64,000 nt of DNA, taken from assembly GCA_040954595.2 (NCBI GenBank), contig CM082588.2, forward strand, positions 1,488,001 to 1,552,000. Direction: 5' to 3'. The stretch's first letter is position 1, and every line of letters begins with the position of its first letter. Position numbers and translations under genes: made by a program. Below the pieces are notes generated by a model, which made no database searches, was not told where the DNA came from, and saw nothing but the letters and a program-made list of their open reading frames with translations. Positions 28,121 through 39,400 of the stretch are shown piece after piece. The stretch is from Balanoglossus misakiensis. Taxonomy: Eukaryota; Hemichordata.

Positions 28121-29456
28121 ATAGATATCTCAAGAATGGCTATTAGATTTGAGACGAACAGGTATTTTGAATTGGTTCCTTCAGGGCCCAGATACAGCTT
28201 TCTCAAATGTACGTTGCCAGGGTTACAGGTTCAGCAAGAGCTTTGTACCATCAGCTGTATATGCCAATTTGTTCAAGATTTTCATATCAGTTATGTTTGC
28301 TATTCGATTTGTCCTGTTTTTGTTTTGTTTTTATCATTGATACTTCTCTGAGCTGTAAGACAATCATTCTTTTTTGTACAATAAATGATTGATTGAATGC
28401 AACAAAGAGAAACAAACATGTCATAGACTTTTATTAACGATAATGGTGAAGCGCTCAGTTGGAAGGAATTTACAACCAGATGCAATATAGGTCAAGATTT
28501 CATCTTATCCAATGGTATAATTTCAGTAATCCCTTCAAAATGAAAATATTTGCCTAGGCACTGATCATTTGTAAAGGCAACAATAAAAAATAGTCGGAAC
28601 ATTTTGGGGGGAATGTAGAGAAGTTCAGGTATTATGAAAGATTGTAAAATCTACTGCGTGGAATATAATATTCTAGTATACACACATGTAAAGATAATCT
28701 TCAGAGTATTCCAAATGCAAAAAACAGCTTTTTAAAACCATCTAAGCCACTCCATTTGCGAATTCGAAACCATCCTTATTGTACACCTCTATTTGACAGT
28801 GTTTAGAGCTATACAGAAGAAATGACAAACAGGTAGAAAGGATCAAAATAATTGTACCAACACCGGGAATGTGCCACTTATGAGGGTATTAATAAACATC
28901 CGATTCATTGAGGTCTTGAGTGCTTCGGTACAGATGTACCGGGGGAATACTCGGAAGATAATTGCAAACACGTCTGTTTTATAGCAACACAGTTTTGTGG
29001 TGAGTTTCTATCAAGACAATACATGAAATTTCTGCCACAGCTGTTAAAATTTCCCGAGCTGATTTGCATCAGCTCTGTACAAGGGATCTCAGCTGATGGA
29101 TCGAAGCATGCCCTGATGTGATTTGTACCTGAAGGATGTAACTTAGGCTCCCATTTAACACTTGACCCAGTCTGATTTCAGGGTACCTAATTTACATGCA
29201 TTTGCATAAAATCATTTCAAATGAACAGCGCCCCCGTGCTTAAGTATGTGTCCGTTAGGATTTTTTCCTGAGGTACCGATAATCTCACTTTTCCAGCTTA
29301 ATACTGCGTTAGAAGAATTATTCTCATCCCGAAACTGACGTATACCCGGTAAGTTGCTGTTTCTATCATATTTCACGCCATTGTTAGTCCAAAGAATTAG
29401 GTTATACGCGTTTCGAGTGGTGTGCCCGTACTGACTTTCACGATTTTTCCGTGATT

Positions 29457-29482
29457 TTCAACACTGCCCCGCGTCTAAGTGC
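29457..29482 (+). repeat. 26-nt direct repeat, left copy
   Basis: The sequence beginning TTCAACACTGCCCCGCGTC recurs at 31829-31854 in the same orientation with a single mismatch (25 of 26). The two copies bracket a 2.35-kb mosaic of repeats. Sequences outside the 26 bases do not match. Confidence 0.8.
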
Positions 29483-29620
29483 CGGTTTTTAAAAATCGAA
29501 AATTGACATAAATCGTTGAGTTGATTATTGTTTTATCGAAATTTGCGTATTTTTAGTCTGCTCAAGGTCCGGAAAAATTGCGAACGCCTGTTTACTGAGT
29601 GTGTGTATGTACCGTGTTCT

Positions 29621-29654
29621 AACATGGCGGCGGAAGGAATCCATACCCGGAAGT
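29621..29654 (+). promoter_or_regulatory. Promoter-like patch with YY1-type and ETS-type motifs
   Basis: AACATGGCGGC (29621-29631) matches the core-promoter YY1 motif known from animal housekeeping genes. ACCCGGAAGT (29645-29654) matches the ETS/GABP consensus. The surroundings are richer in CpG than most of the window. Together they suggest a TATA-less promoter. The only short frame from this ATG ends after 10 codons, so it is not coding by itself. Confidence 0.35.
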
Positions 29655-29798
29655 AGCGAATGCGCGACTGTGGCAAGCTATTTTAGATCATTATGTCCCG
29701 GTCCAATTTCGTAATTTTCTTGCTGAGAGCTCTGATTGGACATGATTTTTAGCGCAATGATGGGACAGTAGGTGTCCAGACGTCATCGTAGACCTTAA

Positions 29799-30146
29799 AG
29801 GGACAAAGTCTCTCTCTAGCTGCCTTTTTTTCCATTAATTATATTTGATACAAGACACCGTTTGTTATTCTACATGTGGATATATAGTGAATCAACGTTC
29901 AACCACACACAACTTCCATCCCTCTTATAGACAGGAGAGTGAAAAAACTACTCGCCAAAATGAATAATCGTTCATTACCATTTATTCATTTTGGGCGAGT
30001 TTTTACTCTCATATCTTACAAGTGGGATGGAAGTTGTGTGTGGTCGAATGTAGATTTACTATATATCCACATGTACATTAACATAAACAGTGTCTTGTAT
30101 CAAACATAATTAGTGGAAAAAGGGCAGTGAGAGAGACTTTGTCCCT
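29799..30146. mobile_element. Foldback MITE flanked by TTAA, 348 bp
   Basis: The two ends, AGGGACAAAGTCTCTCTC and its near-exact reverse complement, are flanked by TTAA at 29795-29798 and 30147-30150. The inversion continues inward for about 165 bp per arm at roughly 85% identity, leaving a short centre near 29985. There is no open frame. TTAA duplication is the hallmark of piggyBac-type transposition, so this is probably a non-autonomous element mobilised by such a transposase. The family assignment is inferred from the target site only. Confidence 0.75.
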
Positions 30147-30539
30147 TTAAGTAAGCGCGCCGGAGGGAAAGTTTCCCGGGCAGCATCATTCCTTGCTTGG
30201 CGTGCACTGTTGCAGCAGTGTCGTGTGTGTGTGGAAGCCGGAGCAAGTGTTTCTCAAATCTTTTGTTGAGAACTTCACCAATAATTATCGTACGCCTTAC
30301 AGTTTGTTTCTTTGTCTTTCAGGAGACAACGAAGAAAGAAGTGCGTCTGTGCTGATCGATCGGTGTTTTACTGCCTTTAGTGTGGTTGGTGGCCAGTTCC
30401 CACACTTTTTTGCATTCAGGAGTTTCCTTTATTAATCTTGCTTTCCTCAGTTGTTACCTTTTATATATTATATTGTATTTATTTGACAATAAAAATTAAA
30501 AAGGTAAATTTCATTAACTGTTATTGTTTGAGTATTACT

Positions 30540-30780
30540 GAACAGGCATTTTCCAGTCTGTGTAGGAGTAGTCTGTGTGGTTTTAGTTTGACTGACAATT
30601 GTCTAGTCTGCACTGTGCAGAGTTTTTGTGAACTGATATTTAGTCTAGTCTTTGCAGGGTGTGTGTGTGTGTGTGAACTGGCATTTGTCTGGGCTGTCTG
30701 TGCAGAGTGACAGTGAAAGGCTTTTGTCCAGTCTGGGCATAGTAACTGATTGGGCATTTATCAGTCTGTCTATGCAAGTC
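30540..30780. repeat. Degenerate CAGTCTGTGTAG/GGCATTT repeats with a GT run
   Basis: Variants of AGTCTGTGTAG and GGCATTTRTC recur at irregular spacing of 50-65 bp, and a perfect GT run lies at about 30659-30675. The repeats are strongly diverged. Open frames on both strands cross it but share no family features, so I treat them as non-coding. Confidence 0.5.
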
Positions 30781-30847
30781 ATATTTTTCTATAGTCATTT
30801 TCAGTCTTTTAACTGCAACATACTTTGTCTTTGTGAAGCTTTTCATA

Positions 30848-31247
30848 ATGGTGAGAAAGGGGTCGTTTGTGTTTTCCTCCAAGAGTAGAGATAGTTTGCT
30901 GGTTTTAAATAGACTGCTGAGGTCTATGGCAAATGCCACGGATGGAAGGAATAACATTCTAAACTCCATAAAGACCACTATACATAACAAACTGTGAAAA
31001 CACTAGAAGTGGTAAAAACACCAGTAGAAGTTATATTGACAGAGTAAGTGAAGATGATTCAATTCTAGAAATGATTATGAATGAAGAAATGGTGGATACT
31101 TTTGAAACGTTTGACATACTAGAGATAGAAGAGGTAGAGCAGGAATACCAATTACCTGAGGAAGATTTACAAGAGAGTACAACAAATGCATATGAAAATG
31201 ATACAAATAATTACAGTGATTATTCAGATATGGAGTTAGAAAACTAA
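30848..31247 (+). pseudogene. Frame-broken ORF pair with acidic C-terminal part, unknown
   Basis: An ATG at 30848 (A at -3, G at +4) opens 49 codons, basic and Ser/Asn-rich, to a TGA at 30995-30997. A second frame is open from 30972 to a TAA at 31245-31247, 91 codons, and becomes very acidic (many Glu and Asp, ending in a YSDYSDMELEN-like stretch). The two frames overlap by 26 bases, so one indel there would explain the break. It could be a decayed gene, a piece of a transposon protein, an exon junction or a sequencing error. I do not recognise the family. The last 57 bases of the second frame are duplicated downstream in the 116-bp repeat. Confidence 0.35.
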
Positions 31248-31422
31248 ATGTAGAATTATAAGGCTGGCAATAATTTTATTGATTGAAAAAAATATACATA
31301 AAATTCTATGAAAATGATACAAATAATTACAGTGATTATTCAGATATGGAGTTAGAAAACTAAATGTAGAATTATAAGGCTGGCAATAATTTTATTGATT
31401 GAAAAAAATATACATAAAATTC
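31191..31422 (+). repeat. Perfect 116-bp tandem duplication
   Basis: The block from 31191 is repeated from 31307 with no difference I can see. Each unit contains the last 19 codons and stop of the acidic ORF plus about 60 bp of 3' flank. Identity this high implies a recent duplication. Confidence 0.85.
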
Positions 31423-31828
31423 TTAAATTAGAAATAATCAAAAAGAAAAAAAAAATGTTTTTAAAAATTGCCAAATTACCAATCAATGTCAGAAAAAGGA
31501 GAGTTGGACCAGTGTAGTCTGTTGTAGTACACCATGATTTCATTGTCAGATTAACCTCACAATCACCACTATGCATACTATGTACATACTGTCTATGCAG
31601 ACCGCCACTTATCCGGGTTTATCTCTAAAACACATGAATATACATTGTCAAAACCTAGGCTGTTATCGAGCATTGATTGTCTCATAACTCATCTGCAATG
31701 TTATGTTCAGTGTAAAGTCCCGGCAGACTGCCGGGGACTGTGATTTGATCTGCCGAGTTTCCGTGTTACGCAATCGAAACACCCTTACGGAGGTCCTATA
31801 CATATAGTATGTTGCTTGAGAGGTCACA

Positions 31829-31854
31829 TTCAACACTGCCCCGCGTCAAAGTGC
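31829..31854 (+). repeat. 26-nt direct repeat, right copy
   Basis: Right-hand partner of the repeat at 29457-29482, with one mismatch. After it the sequence continues into unrelated DNA. Confidence 0.8.
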
Positions 31855-32610
31855 TTCACCGTAGGCAAACCAAACTTGGCACAGTTATAGCTAATACATA
31901 GACCATGTGAAAAACCGTATTTACGCTTCTGCTCAAGACCCTCTAATTTTTGTATCGCTTCTCAAAAATTAGCATTCACATTCATAACATCGTACGATCG
32001 AGTCACTGCCACATCGCCAGTATGCAGGGTTTCAAAATAATTTATTACAGCTAAAACGAGCGTCATAAAGCGTAAGACAACATCCTTTTAGACAATAATT
32101 GATGGAAAACGAACCTTGTCATCCAAAATTAAAGCGTGTACACCTCTTTTCATGCCAGCATGCAGGTTTCAAGTTTTCGGTAGGCCGCCATATTGGATAG
32201 AAGTGAAAACGAGGCTCTCTGTTGTAAGATTTTGGCGAATTTCAATAGGCTGAGATCAGACTGGACCTTTTGATCTCGAATTTTGGTGATCGTGAGCTGA
32301 GTTGACTTGGACAAGCCAGTGAGATATCCCTGTATCTCAAGGCTGTCTTCTATCAATGCCTTTTCCTATCACTGACTGACTGCACGTGGGCGGTCTCCTT
32401 TTTGTTTGTTAAAATCTGACGACGGGCACCTGTCAGCTCCAGTTTATTTCATCAGATAGATGCACACACAAACATATCAAATGTGACGCTCGCAATACAG
32501 ACTCACTCATGTTTGTAACTTTTCGAGCACGCGAAATAAAGTTTAGTGTAACTATCAGAAACACATCAATGTAAATGTATTTTTTCGATCAAAGTGTGCA
32601 CGCGTGTGCT

Positions 32611-32640
32611 CACACACAGACACACACACACACACACACC
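32611..32640. repeat. CA dinucleotide microsatellite
   Basis: A nearly perfect run of CA units of about 30 bp, interrupted once by GA. Confidence 0.85.
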
Positions 32641-33459
32641 AGTACATCTGGATATTAGAAAGATGTTATGCTGCGTTTGAAAACGTCCCTCGATTTTAAC
32701 ATTACAATATCTAAACAGCTTTACACTTCTGTCTTATTGGATTTTGATGTCATCAATCCAGCGGTGGTGACGGCAACACATGGTTATTTGATTTCATACT
32801 ATGACAATATAGACTGCAATAAAATTAATCAATTAGATGGTACAGAAGTGCCGCTAGGTTTATTAGGCCAGATGTCAAACATATCAAATTAAAGGTGCGA
32901 AGGTCACTTAGCTGATTATGTGATTATACTTCTTTGTAAGGATTCAAAATTAATACACATTAAACAACTAATTGGAAACATTTTCCAATGATTGTGTCTG
33001 TTTGAACATTCGGGTTAGTTGACCTTTTTGCCAGCGCCAGGCATCAGAAAGTGAACTTAGATCCATGAACAAGGCTTAGTGTGATCTGATATAACACACA
33101 CTGTGTCGACATGCTGATAATGCTTAGGTATGATGATTGCATATTATACTTTGAAATATGACATAAACCGAGTTATGATAAAATAAGTTAATTGAGATTG
33201 ATGATCTGACTTGTCTGATATTGCTGACTAGAATACGTAAATCACAGAAAAACGCGGTGAATTTTGCGGTCCAGTGTGGCTTGTAAGGACAGCTGCTACA
33301 GTCTGGTGAAACCTCACTTCATCCAGAAGATGCTTCTGTCTGCAACACTTTCAGCAATTGTCGCATAATCGAATTGAACGATTAATAAAGCAACGCGTTG
33401 ATTATCTATCTCCTTCGTACCCTGGTACCAGATCGCTGATATATAGTCTCTTCATACCT

Positions 33460-33484
33460 TGTTACCCTAACCCTTACCCTAACC
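33460..33484. repeat. Short telomere-like CCCTAA run
   Basis: About four degenerate units of the animal telomere repeat (TACCCTAACCCTTACCCTAAC) lie in non-coding DNA. It is too short to be a real telomere and may be a small interstitial insertion or chance. Confidence 0.5.
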
Positions 33485-36400
33485 TCGCAGCAGGAGGCCA
33501 GTACTCTCTTGCATCAGACGTTGTGAGTGATCACCAGCCCTTGTGATCATTGTTCCAGATTCAGGTTGTAATATATAATTAGGGTACCTTACTGATTGAT
33601 AAATGCATGTGTGTAAAGTTGGAAATTGGAACGTCGATTTCAGTTAGAGGAGGTTTAGAGGCATGGTTGACGCAAATCGTAGCACAAACAGAACTATTAT
33701 CACTGACATAAGCATACATTGAGGGAAGTACTGGCAAATGGTTATTAGATGACCTCGTTTTGGGTCTGAGTAACAGAGACTGATAATACAGCATGTCCAT
33801 CTTTAATAGGCAATAACTTGACATCTGAACGAAACGACGATGACTTCAAATGATCTGATTAACCTATGATGACAGAATGATAAATCGATCTGTTTTGTCC
33901 GTTTATTTTTCCAGTACTTTACAGTCCATTTAATATGGAAATAACTGGTTTCCGATGTGGATTGACAAAACGAAATTGATGGAAAGTTCATGGCTATCCA
34001 AAGTGTTATCAGTTGAACATATGATCTGATAAGGTTATATAAAAAGCGACGCTAATGTTTAGTCCTACCATATGGATAGCTATTTCATATGAAAGGATTA
34101 AATATGCCAACCAGAGATTCTGCACTGAAAGATGTTTGCAGCAGAAATATGGTTTAGTTAGCCGACATACATGAATTTATGTTATTGAAGAAATTATAAA
34201 ATTTGAATTTCGGACAAAGGCACTGCTGCAGTTCAGTTTTTTCTCTCGCCTGAATCTATATAGTTCACTGAACATTGAAACAGACCCGATCTTATAAAAA
34301 TCATGCTGATGTGTGTGAAAAAGCTTACAGCTTACTGTGGGCATGGAGAAGAGAGTATATACAGTATAAACATTTTGTATTATAGGCACAGATATATATG
34401 CAAAGGCCCTGTAAATCGGTGTCTCTCAGAGATCTTTCTTTAATCGGCCAAGAGGTCAGAAAAACGAGAGGTATAATTACGTGGATTTTACTGCTAATGT
34501 AATGGAAAAGCTTTTAAAACGTTTCAAATTTCACTTGTTTTTGTTATTCTTCAGTCAGACAATTTTGACTGATTCCTGTATTTTCCTTCACTCCCTCGTC
34601 CACATTGAACATGTGGACAAAAATCTGCTGCGGTCTCATTACCAGCTATTTCTAAAATCTAAACATACCAATACACATACATGATCAATAAAATTGTGAA
34701 ATAATTTCTGTGGTTTGCACTGTAGGGATGGTTCAGAAACTTTCTGTCTGACAAATTATTGATTTGCTGTGTCAGTCCACTTCGCTTTAACAATTCAGGA
34801 CGAGCCATTCTCTAATGTACCGCACAATATACATGTTCAATACTTCCATAAATCATCATACTCGATGCGTTTGTTATTTCTGAAGGCATTTGTCTAGGAA
34901 TGATTTTTGAGGTTTCCTTCTCGCAGTGTGGAAGGAGAAGAAGCATCATGCCAATGGGGACTATGGCCAGAGAATTAAACCAAATGCGTTTCCACTTCCC
35001 AGATGTACTATAAGGGTTTTAATGGCAAAACATACGTTACAAAAATCGTATGTCGGATATTACGATGTATGCAATACCACTTCATATCGCGTAGATGTTT
35101 TCGCAATTTAAAAGGATGGCTTGGAAATAGGATAGACTGAAACAATATATGATGTGCGTGTTGTTATAAAATTGCTTTTGAGATTTCGTGATCCCCATAT
35201 GATATCATTTTTCAGCAAATTTACTGTAACATGCTTATAATGAGCAAACCGGAAGCGATTTGAAGGATGTATTACATCGTTTAGTGTCCGTAAGCTTAAT
35301 GGACTAGGGCATTAACAAAACTACAGAAAATCTCTCTAATTTTCATGTTTTTAGATTTCACAGCGCGTGACAAGCCAGTTTTTAAAATGCAGTATTTAGA
35401 ACCTTTTATAGTCGATATTCAGATCAAAGCACTGAGCAAGTCCAGCGCTTACATAAACACAGTCCATCTTGCTTTTTAAAAGTCTCTGTCTTAGGATTTA
35501 CTGGTCAAACGATCAACATTTAACGTACCATGATCATAGGAAAACACTCCTTTCAAACGTATAGTTTTCAGCCATAAAATTTGTACTGTTTAGGGTAAAA
35601 TCATTTGGTTAGCCGCTCTTCGATGCTTTGATGTAGGTAAAATGGCCAAGCCTTCCAGCGAAAGTCATACTGAGCCTGCATGCTGTTAAGATTGGCAGCG
35701 TAGAAACAACAATTCCTTCTGAAGTGAATGAAAGGCATCACGCTTTCAGTTCTATTTCTGGTAAAAAGCACGACATGCTACTTGTAGGCCATTAGCAGAC
35801 AACACAAAAGACAGAAATGTTCATAGTATATTTACATCACATCTACGCACTTCAAGCAATTAAATCACGACACAGATGTAAAGAAATGTGAAGTACAACA
35901 TAAATTGGTATTTCTCCACTTGGACTTTTGAAAGAGCTACATCACTGAATCATTGGTTGGTTTGGAAGAGGACTAATATGTTATCATCCGATATTGCCTC
36001 TGCGCTGGGTCGTATTGCAATGTCAGCAATGTTTTGGGGAGCATAACACAAGTCGAAGAGGCCATACCTATAAGCAATGATCTGGTACATATCACCATGC
36101 CTATTTCTATGAAACAAAATCCTGTCAAATAAAAATACTATCCAAATGTTTGTAGCACTACAGGCTAAACTTATGCATAGTAATAACCTGACGTCATCAC
36201 CACCCGTGCTTAGGCTAAATTATCTATGGGTTGCTATAATTTACCTAACTTTTCCCGTATTACAGTTCCTTAATATATCCATACATCATAAAGATGTATG
36301 TTGTAATTCCAAGAGCGGCAGAAACTGATGACGATTACCGTGAATATCACGCAAACAATCATCAATATTCATTGGAAGTTTTTTCGTTAAACGTAACAGA

Positions 36401-39400
36401 CGACAAGCATCCGCATTATCCATGTACCAGATCAGGAAACCACTCTGCACAAAAGAAGCAGACGAGAAAATTTGAGAATTCAAATTGACAGCAGCTGTTT
36501 CAACCCTGCTGACAGTCTAAGCTTGTTGTGTTGTCAATCCTTTGAAATGAAAGGATGAGCAAACTAGGATGATTCTGGAAGGTAACAAAATGTTATGTGC
36601 CGATCGTGTTTGGTGATAGGCGAGATGTAATTTTGAAAAGCTAACAGAGGAATCTTTGCTGGCAGTATCTACGAGATGGCATCACAAATAAATAAAACAT
36701 CGTCAAAACCAGTACAAAGAGCGACACTGCACTGTTACGGTCCCACACTCCCAATTTATTTTAAATCTCGAGATTCAGAAGAAAGGTCGAGTGATCACCA
36801 GTAAATTTTCACACAGAAAGCGCTACATTTTACGCTTTGCATGTCTGACATTTCAACAAATCGGAATACATGTGCACAAGCGTGACAGTCAGTCAACTCA
36901 AGCATTGATAGCATCCGCAATAAGAGAAACAGAGATAAAACGTTTCGTTTGCAAGTGCCTTGGAGACAGAGCGGATTAATTGGGAGCTTCTTGACAAGTA
37001 TTTAAGGGTTAGTGAAGACGATTACTTCAGGGAGTCTGTGTTTCCCGAAGGGGATTCCTATTTTGTCTTTGTGGGGGACGAGCCGAATAAAATTTCAGAA
37101 AGGTCTGTACCAGCAACTCACGGAACTTAACATTTCGCCAGGGGTTACCTAGTAGTTGTCTGAAAGCATGAATAGCATGGAACTGGGTCACAATATCAAC
37201 AGGATGTGACCTGAATTTGCTGCTATGTCGATATTGTAACCAGTCTCAACTGTCAGAAAGATGGAGAATTTGAGGAGAAACTCTGTCGCTGTATCTTTGA
37301 GTAAAGAAATTTGTTTCTCAGTTCTTAATTATTACTTCAACTTGGCTTTGTGTGTATGCCGACCCAATACTCCCTCGCAGAAGTATCGGGGTAAGGGCAC
37401 TTTTCTTTCATCAGACTTAATTGCAGTACCTTGAAACAAGTACATCCGTATTCTGTAAGCGGATTCTTCATGTCGCCCGTAGTTAAAATATAAAAATGTA
37501 CATTTAGATACCGTGTGAGTTCCATGGATGATTTTTCTACAGATAGAAGCTACAAATATGTACCCCATGTAGTCTTCTTGGGAAATTTCAGCTACCCTGA
37601 CAAGTCCTCACGTACGAATCCCCGAAGGGTAATCACCGACCTCACAAGTGAACTTTGGTTTAATGCGGTTATCATGCGAATCGTTGAAACTGTTTAGTAA
37701 CATTTGAAGTATGAAGAGATCCGACTTAATTGCTGTTTTGTTTTCTGTCTGACCTATTCTCTCGGGGGCGAACTCTATCAGGGCACGCATCATGGACAGA
37801 GACAGTTGCACGCCAGTTTCAAGGATTCAGCCGTTCAAAAACACGGATGGTTTATTAATAAAAAATGGAGATACATATTTATGTATAATGGTTGTAAATT
37901 ATACAGTTGTTAGTGGACTCATGTGAGATGGTTTTAGAGTGTTTTCTCATTGGATTGCAGTAAAGCCGGGAGAAAGAGTCACAGGCTAATTGTATCCCAA
38001 ACTGTGAAAGCTAGGTCCTTAAGCATTTGCCGGGGGAAGGAAGAAAAACACAATAACGCCTACGCACAGCCTAATCATCAAGGGAAGATCACGATAAAAT
38101 AAATTTCTAATATTTTTTGACCTATTTCCAAGAAATCCATGATTTATTTGACGACTGTCATGGTGACGGAATACATGAAATTATGTTAGCTTGGATGATG
38201 TTTCCTGTATAACGACTTGATTTTCGAAGCAAGCAGGGATTGCCAAGGAGTCAGGGGAAAATGACGTCAAGGTGTAAAAATGTGACAGACACTGTCATTT
38301 CAATGTGAATCAATGCTAATAATGTGCTCCCCACATCATAATTGGTGACATGGGCGATAACATGTACCAGGAATTACAAGGACAGTGTTGTAATTATCTT
38401 TCACTTGTGGTGGAGACTACAAGTTAACATTTGCCTGATGAAAGGAATTGGACAAGCAGGGAATTTTTTTTCCCAAAAAGAAAGATATGCGATGAAATAT
38501 ATTAATCATAACACAGCATTTTCTTTAGTTTACATATGGGCAGGAGGCTTCAAAATGAAATGGCCAATCCTGCATATTATTAGACCGATGACAGAGATGA
38601 ATCATCAGTATCTGTTCGTGACGGCCATCGTTATATCGTTCAATTCAAAATCACTACAAATGATACATAAACACGTAGAAAATTGATTCAAAGAACAAGA
38701 CACCTTTATCGTGCGTATACATGAGAACAATTAAGCATCCCAAAATACCTTAATACAACTTCTACGGTGCATTTTCTGAATGTCAGTAATCTCACGTGTT
38801 TATGCATGCACTGTATGACGCGTGACTCTTGTTAACACATTGAAATTGCGGGAGCCATGAGACCCCATTAACAGCTACCTTGTTGATGGATCAGATGAAA
38901 AATATGCACCTTGAGGCCAATTATTAAAAAAAATGTCCGTCCTTCAAATCTTTTCAATTCTTTGCCATTATTAAAGTTTGGACGAGTCTTTAGAAACAAA
39001 GAAGAAAACAAGGAGTTCACCATCAGAGATTAACAAAGAGATTGGCAGGTGCTTTGAATTTCAAATTTCTTATTCAAAATTTTGCATGGCGACGCTGACT
39101 CCAATTTTTTCCAATTTGAAGAGAGAATAATAATCTAAAGTTGCCTTGACGAAAACATGAGAAAAGGTTAAGATTGATTTTAGATGTGGCTATAAGTACC
39201 TTAAGGCTAAATTAAAATACTTTATCCAGCAGAGGATTGTTCTTGCCGCATTACTGATTGGTAATTAAACTCGGATCGATGTCTTATTTTAGTACACTAA
39301 TTGAAATATGCCACTTGTCCATGGGACTAGAGTGTGATACTGCAATTGAACCATTAGTTGAATGTGAAGACAGAAAAGCGACCTGCTGTGAAGTTAAGCA

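Larger units (their letters stand above)
24258..29456. other. Gene-free stretch downstream of the receptor
   Basis: It probably includes the receptor 3' UTR at its left end, but no AATAAA lies close behind the stop codon; the first clear one is near 27498. A small nested inverted repeat and a TCTGTAGG tract lie inside. No coding exon is supported. Confidence 0.5.

Noticed and set aside
33460-33484. Telomere or chromosome end
   Set aside because: Only about four degenerate units, inside ordinary non-coding DNA.
38342-38686. Open frame of 114 codons, + strand
   Set aside because: No family features and no splice-site context supporting an exon.
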